DNA from: Roseomonas sp. AR75
GTDB taxonomy: Bacteria; Pseudomonadota; Alphaproteobacteria; Acetobacterales; Acetobacteraceae
Assembly: GCF_005222815.1 (NCBI RefSeq)
Contig: NZ_STGB01000004.1
Span: 744,001-808,000, forward strand
Reading direction: 5' to 3'
Length of the DNA: 64,000 bases
The notes below the pieces were generated by a model. The model was given only the letters and a program-made list of their open reading frames with translations. It was not told the origin of the DNA and did no database searches. The stretch's first letter is position 1. Each line of letters begins with the position of its first letter. Both the position numbers and the translations under genes were made by a program. Positions 59,809-64,000 of this stretch are shown here, one piece after another.

Positions 59809-60558
59809 TCAGATCACCTTCGCCTCGTTGCGGAGCTTCTGGACCAGCTCCTGCACGGAGCCCACCTTCACGCCCGCCTGGCGCTTCGGCGGCTCCTCCA
59901 CCTTCAGCACGGTCAGGCGGGGCGTGACGTCCACGCCCAGGTCGCCCGGCTTCACCGTCTCGATCGGCTTCTTGCGCGCCTTCATGATGTTGGGCAGCGA
60001 GGCATAGCGCGGCTCGTTCAGGCGCAGGTCGGCGGTGACGATGGCCGGCAAGGTCAGCGCCACCGTCTCCAGCCCGCCATCCACCTCGCGCGTCACCTTC
60101 GCGCTGCCATCGGCGATCTCGACCTTGCTGGCGAAGGTGCCCTGGCCCCAGCCCAGCAGGGCCGCCAGCATCTGGCCGGTGGCGTTCATGTCGTCGTCGA
60201 TGGCCTGCTTGCCCATCAGCACGATCTGCGGCGATTCCTTCGCCACCAGCGCCTTCAGGATCTTCGCGACGGCGAGGGGTTCGACCGTCCCCTCGGCCTC
60301 CACCAGGATGCCGCGGTCGGCACCCATCGCCAGCGCGGTGCGGATCTGCTCGGCCGCGGCGGCGGGGCCCACGGAGACGGCGACGATTTCGGTCGCCACG
60401 CCCTTCTCCTTCAGGCGGACGGCTTCCTCGACCGCGATCTCGTCGAAGGGGTTCATGGACATCTTGACGTTCGCCGTCTCGACGCCCGTCCCGTCCGACT
60501 TCACCCGAACCTTCACGTTGTAGTCCACCACCCGCTTCACGGGGACGAGGATCTTCAT
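59809..60558 (-). CDS. etfB: Electron transfer flavoprotein beta subunit
   Basis: A 249-residue ETF subunit binding AMP. MKILVPVKRVVDYNVKVRVK is the typical start, with MSMNPFDEIAVEEAVRLKEKG and the signature VALTLPAIVTADLRLNEPRYASLPNIMKAR. It forms the heterodimer with etfA directly downstream. Confidence 0.97.
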   Translation of the reverse strand: MKILVPVKRVVDYNVKVRVKSDGTGVETANVKMSMNPFDEIAVEEAVRLKEKGVATEIVAVSVGPAAAAEQIRTALAMGADRGILVEAEGTVEPLAVAKILKALVAKESPQIVLMGKQAIDDDMNATGQMLAALLGWGQGTFASKVEIADGSAKVTREVDGGLETVALTLPAIVTADLRLNEPRYASLPNIMKARKKPIETVKPGDLGVDVTPRLTVLKVEEPPKRQAGVKVGSVQELVQKLRNEAKVI

Positions 60559-60687
60559 CGGTCAACGGATCCCTTGGTCATGCGGGCAGGAGCCACCGGC
60601 GTGCCGGGCCTGCCGCCGGCCGCAGGGGCGGCCGCGAAACGGCCGGACCATAGGTCCGGGAACCCGGCCGGGCAAGGCAGGGTGGCC

Positions 60688-60885
60688 TCAGCCGCGCATC
60701 GCCAGCAGCAGCAGGGCAAACAGGATGATGGTGAGGAACTGCAGCCCCACCCGCCATCGCATCAGCAGGTTGGACCGGGCGCCGCCGCCATGCTCGCTGC
60801 GCACCAGGCCGGCCATGCCAGCGAGCATCACACCGAGCGTGGCCAGCATGGAGACCACGACAAGAGCCTTGAGGACCGTCACCAT
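60688..60885 (-). CDS. Small two-helix membrane protein, HIG1-domain-like
   Basis: A 65-residue protein with two hydrophobic helices (ALVVVSMLATLGVMLAGMAGLV and GLQFLTIILFALLLLAM) joined by a polar loop with NLLMRWRVG, the pattern of the HIG1/twin-transmembrane family found in alphaproteobacteria. Respiratory-complex association is known for eukaryotic relatives; its role here is inference. ATG at 60885. Confidence 0.75.
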   Translation of the reverse strand: MVTVLKALVVVSMLATLGVMLAGMAGLVRSEHGGGARSNLLMRWRVGLQFLTIILFALLLLAMRG

Positions 60886-60926
60886 GCCCGAAAGATGGCA
60901 GGTTCGCGCCGGGCGGCAACCCGCGC

Positions 60927-62129
60927 TCAGCGCCGGGGCGAGGTGGCGATGGCGAAGGCCCCGCCCAGCGTGGCGACCACGCAGAGCAGGAAGCCCGCCG
61001 AATAGCCCCCGGTCAGGGCCACCAATCCCGTGAAGGCGGGCGGCGCCACCAGCATGGTCACGCCGAAGGCGAAGGACAGCGCCGCGGTGGCGGCACCCAC
61101 CTGGCCGGGCGGCGCGATCCGTGCGGCCTCGGCCAGCATCACCCCGTTCCAGCCGACCGCCGTCGCCCCCATCACGATGCCTGCCAGCACCACCGGCAGC
61201 ACCGGCCAGCCGGGGCCGGACGCCGCCAGCACCAGCCCCGCCATCGCGGCCAGCAGGCCGCAGGCCAGCAGCACCGGGCGCGCCCCGTGGCGGTCGGCGA
61301 GCAGCGCCCAGGCGATGCGGCCCACCACCCCCGCAGCCTGGGCCAGCGCCAGCCGCAGCCCGGCCTCGGCCAGCGGCGTGCCGAGCGTCGCGACCTGGAA
61401 CACGACGAAGAAGGTCAGGAAGCAGAACTGGGCCACCCCGAAGCCGCAGGACATCAGCGTCAGATGCCGCAGCGCGGCGTCCCGCCGCAGCATCCAGACC
61501 GAGCCCGATGCCTCCCGCGCCAGGGCCCCCAGGCCGCCCGCGCCGGCGCCCCGGTCGCGCCCGGAATCCAGCCCGGCGCGCAGCGGTTGCAGGCAGGCCG
61601 CGACGAGGAAGGCGGCGGTCGCGATGGTCAGCACGCCGGCCCGCCAGCCGCCGATCGCGGCGGCCGCCGGCGCGACGGCGGCCACCATCATGGCGCCGGC
61701 CGGCACCCCCGCCTGCTTCAGGCTGAATACCAGGGCGCGGCGCCGCGGCGGGGTGCGCGCGGCGATCAGGTGGCTGCTGCCGGGCGTGATCGGGCCGTGG
61801 CCCATCCCCGCCACGAAGGCGGACAGTGCCAGCGCCCAGGGCTGCCCGATCGTGGCCAGCGCGATGCCGCAGCCCACCACCAGCAGACCGCACTGCAGCA
61901 CCCGGACGCCGCCATGGCGCCGTACAAGCGGTCCGGTCAGCGGCGCGGAGACCAGCGTCCCGGCATAGGCCAGCGCGGTATGGAAGCCGGCCAGACTCGC
62001 CGGGAGGCCGGTCTCGGCAGCAATGGCGGGCGCCAGCACCGGCACGGTCAGGAAGGCGCCCATGCCGGCCAGATGGACTGACAGCAGCGCCAACATCAGC
62101 GTGAGGAGGGAGGGGCCGCCGGCTTGCAC
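60927..62129 (-). CDS. Major facilitator superfamily transporter
   Basis: A 400-residue protein with about 12 hydrophobic segments. The loop PLVRRHGGVRVLQ between helices 2 and 3 is the MFS motif A, echoed in the second half by ADRHGARPVLL. Substrate unknown. GTG at 62129 has AAGG upstream and is preferred to the ATG at 62096, which is preceded by pyrimidines. It is divergent from the MscS gene. Confidence 0.85.
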   Translation of the reverse strand: MQAGGPSLLTLMLALLSVHLAGMGAFLTVPVLAPAIAAETGLPASLAGFHTALAYAGTLVSAPLTGPLVRRHGGVRVLQCGLLVVGCGIALATIGQPWALALSAFVAGMGHGPITPGSSHLIAARTPPRRRALVFSLKQAGVPAGAMMVAAVAPAAAAIGGWRAGVLTIATAAFLVAACLQPLRAGLDSGRDRGAGAGGLGALAREASGSVWMLRRDAALRHLTLMSCGFGVAQFCFLTFFVVFQVATLGTPLAEAGLRLALAQAAGVVGRIAWALLADRHGARPVLLACGLLAAMAGLVLAASGPGWPVLPVVLAGIVMGATAVGWNGVMLAEAARIAPPGQVGAATAALSFAFGVTMLVAPPAFTGLVALTGGYSAGFLLCVVATLGGAFAIATSPRR

Positions 62130-62195
62130 GGCCTTGATCCTGTGGCCGGTCTTGCTGCGCTGCAACAGGGAGTCCCGCGCGCCAGGGTTGACCCG

Positions 62196-64000
62196 GTGGG
62201 GCTGGCGCGGTTCACCCCGGCGTTGATGGCCCTCCTCCGCTTCCTGCTGCTCCTGCTGGCCGTATCGGCCGCGCCGGCGCTTGCCCAGGTCCCGACGCCG
62301 GAGGCGGCGAATGCTGCCGACCCGGCCGCGCCGGCTGCCCCTGCCGCGTCGCGGCCGTCCGACCTCGACCGGCTGATCGAGGTGCTGCGCGACGATGCGC
62401 GGCGGGCGGAGTTCCTTCGCGCGCTGGATGCGGCGCGGGCCGCGCCGGCAGCGGCCGCGCAGGACGGGACCGCCCCGGCCGCCGCCGCCCCGGCCGCTCC
62501 GCCCGCCGCTGCCGAGCAGCCCGCGCCGGCGGTGGATCCCGCGATCCTTGCGCCCAATACGCTGGGCGCGCAGTTGCTGATGGGCGCGCAGCAGCGGCTC
62601 CAGGCACTGACGGAGAGCCTGGTCGCGACCGCGGAGGCGCTGACGGATATCCAGGGCGTGGCGGTCTGGGCGTCCGGCATGGTGCGCGACCCCGTCACCC
62701 AGGCCCGGATCCTCGACGCCGCGTGGAAGCTGGCGCTGGTGTTCGGCCTCGGCCTCCTCGCCGAATGGTTGATGGGTCGCGCGCTGCGCCGCTGGTCCGA
62801 CCGGCTGGACGCCATGGCGCCGGAATCCGGCAATGTCTGGACCTGGATGCGCCGCATCCCGCTGGTGATGGCGCGCTTCGTGCTGGACCTCATCCCGGTC
62901 GCCGCCTTCGTGGTCGTCTCCTACGGGATGATCGGCTATGTGCGGCCGCTGCCGACGACCGAGCTCGTGCTGCTCACCGCCAACAACGCCTACATGGCGC
63001 TGCGCGTGATCATGGCCGGGTCGCGGATGCTGTTCTCGCCGGCATCCACGCATCTGCGGCTGGTGCAGGTGCAGGACGAGACCGCCGCCTACATCACCAT
63101 CTGGGTGCGGCGGGTCGTGGTGGTCGCGCTGCTCGGCTACGCCATTGCCGAATCCGGGCTGCTCTTCGGCCTGCCCTGGAGCGCCTATGACGCGATCCTG
63201 CGGGTCTCGCTGCTGATCGTCTCGATCCTGCTGCTCATCGTCATCCTGCAGAATCGCCAGCCCGTGGCGGATGCGCTGCGCGCCAAGCCGTTGAACGAGG
63301 GCGAGACGGCGGATCGCACCCGGCGACTGCTGCGCGGCCTGCGCGACCGGCTGGCCGAGGTCTGGCACCTTCTGGCGATCCTGTGGCTGTTCGCGCTCTG
63401 GGGTGTCTGGGCGCTCGAGATCCGCGACGGCTTCGAGCGGCTGATCCGCGGTTCCGTCCTGACCGTCGTGATCCTGGGGCTGGCGAAGCTGGCGGATGTG
63501 CTGGTGCGCCGCCTGGTGACCCGCGGATTCCGCATCGGACCCGACATGGCGCGGCGCTATCCGGGGCTGGAGGCGCGGGCGAACCGCTACCTGCCGATGC
63601 TCAAGGGTTTCGCGAGCGGCTTCATCGGCTGCGTCGCGCTGCTCTTCCTGCTGGAGGCCTGGGGCCTGGAGGCGTTCTCCTGGTTCGGGCGCGGCCAGCT
63701 CGGCGCGCGGCTGCTGGGCTCGCTGGTGTCCATGACGCTGACCATCGTGGTGGCGGTGGCGATCTGGGAATTCTCCAACGCCGCGATCCAGCGCCACCTG
63801 ACGAAGCTGTCGCGCGATGCGCAGGCGGCGCGATCGGCCCGCGTGCGCACGCTGCTGCCGATGCTGCGCACGCTGCTCTCGGCCACCATCATCGTCTTCG
63901 TCGCGCTGAACATCCTGACCGAGATCGGGGTGAACGTCGCGCCGCTGATCGCGGGCGCCGGCGTGATCGGCCTCGCGATCGGCTTCGGTTCGCAGACCCT
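62196..64000 (+). CDS. MscS-family mechanosensitive channel (partial, runs off the window)
   Basis: At least 600 residues, continuing past base 64000. A signal peptide (ALMALLRFLLLLLAVSAAPALA) precedes an Ala/Pro-rich periplasmic segment, then several helices. The window ends in the pore-helix motif NVAPLIAGAGVIGLAIGFGSQTL of MscS/MscK-type channels, so the beta domain lies outside. GTG at 62196 has AGGG at a good distance; an ATG at 62226 lacks a ribosome site. Confidence 0.85.
   Translation, partial: MGLARFTPALMALLRFLLLLLAVSAAPALAQVPTPEAANAADPAAPAAPAASRPSDLDRLIEVLRDDARRAEFLRALDAARAAPAAAAQDGTAPAAAAPAAPPAAAEQPAPAVDPAILAPNTLGAQLLMGAQQRLQALTESLVATAEALTDIQGVAVWASGMVRDPVTQARILDAAWKLALVFGLGLLAEWLMGRALRRWSDRLDAMAPESGNVWTWMRRIPLVMARFVLDLIPVAAFVVVSYGMIGYVRPLPTTELVLLTANNAYMALRVIMAGSRMLFSPASTHLRLVQVQDETAAYITIWVRRVVVVALLGYAIAESGLLFGLPWSAYDAILRVSLLIVSILLLIVILQNRQPVADALRAKPLNEGETADRTRRLLRGLRDRLAEVWHLLAILWLFALWGVWALEIRDGFERLIRGSVLTVVILGLAKLADVLVRRLVTRGFRIGPDMARRYPGLEARANRYLPMLKGFASGFIGCVALLFLLEAWGLEAFSWFGRGQLGARLLGSLVSMTLTIVVAVAIWEFSNAAIQRHLTKLSRDAQAARSARVRTLLPMLRTLLSATIIVFVALNILTEIGVNVAPLIAGAGVIGLAIGFGSQT

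Noticed and set aside
60927..63797. A 956-codon minus-strand frame covering the MscS gene region
   Set aside because: Only residues from 62129 downward are MFS-like; the rest is antisense to the MscS gene, which has signal peptide and pore motifs.

Overview
The window is very GC-rich, uses ATG/GTG/TTG starts and is densely packed with about 66 protein genes on both strands. The gene content (tripartite-tricarboxylate 'Bug' receptors, a TIGR02302/DUF4175 protein beside lysA, argH followed by a small LptM-like lipoprotein, a ScfR/RamB-type regulator beside isocitrate lyase, ETF beside hydroxybutyryl-CoA dehydrogenase) points to an alphaproteobacterium, most likely Acetobacteraceae of the Roseomonas type. 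That placement is inference from gene families. No rRNA, tRNA, CRISPR array, insertion sequence or phage gene was seen.

Layout. 1-780: tail of a gamma-glutamyltransferase and a DoxX membrane protein. 788-5772: an asparaginase-fold protein that has lost its catalytic motifs, flanked by two paralogous AraC regulators, then a peptide-type ABC receptor. 5788-10818: a beta-propeller protein, a Bug receptor and a hybrid PAS histidine kinase. 10915-13052: pgi and rppH. 13071-18399: two tandem copies of a TadE/TadG-vWA surface-protein module, driven from an AT-rich promoter island (18400-18750). 18751-26753: GNAT, DUF4175, lysA, DUF2852, TetR, LptM-like lipoprotein and argH on the minus strand, with a divergent TlpA thioredoxin. 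26766-35460: an M29 aminopeptidase facing a long minus-strand catabolic cluster (MarR, LDH2-type dehydrogenase, GMC oxidoreductase, atypical SDR, two Bug receptors, a membrane protein). 35680-40111: a complete sugar-type ABC importer ending in a rho-independent terminator.

40342-46898: a stress-protein domain gene, then a molybdate/tungstate locus in which a divergent HTH plus substrate-binding regulator faces tupB-tupC-modA-molbindin and a second, FecBCD/MolABC-type importer. 46923-49466: a FAD amine oxidase with a PLP dehydratase, then a small gene with a strong terminator. 49466-52557: a small His-rich repeat protein, isocitrate lyase and its divergent regulator (acetate/short-chain acyl metabolism). 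52629-54604: motB-motA. 54660-60558: thioesterase, crotonase, PNPOx-like protein, ion channel with zinc ribbon, hydroxybutyryl-CoA dehydrogenase and etfA/etfB (fatty-acid-type oxidation). 60688-64000: HIG1-like small protein, MFS transporter and a MscS-family channel running off the right edge.

How the genes combine: most modules serve uptake and oxidation of small organic acids, amino acids and acyl-CoAs by a metabolically versatile heterotroph. The unusual parts are the duplicated orphan TadE/vWA system, the paired Mo/W importers under one regulator, and several enzyme-fold proteins (asparaginase-like, SDR, crotonase) whose usual catalytic residues are missing.
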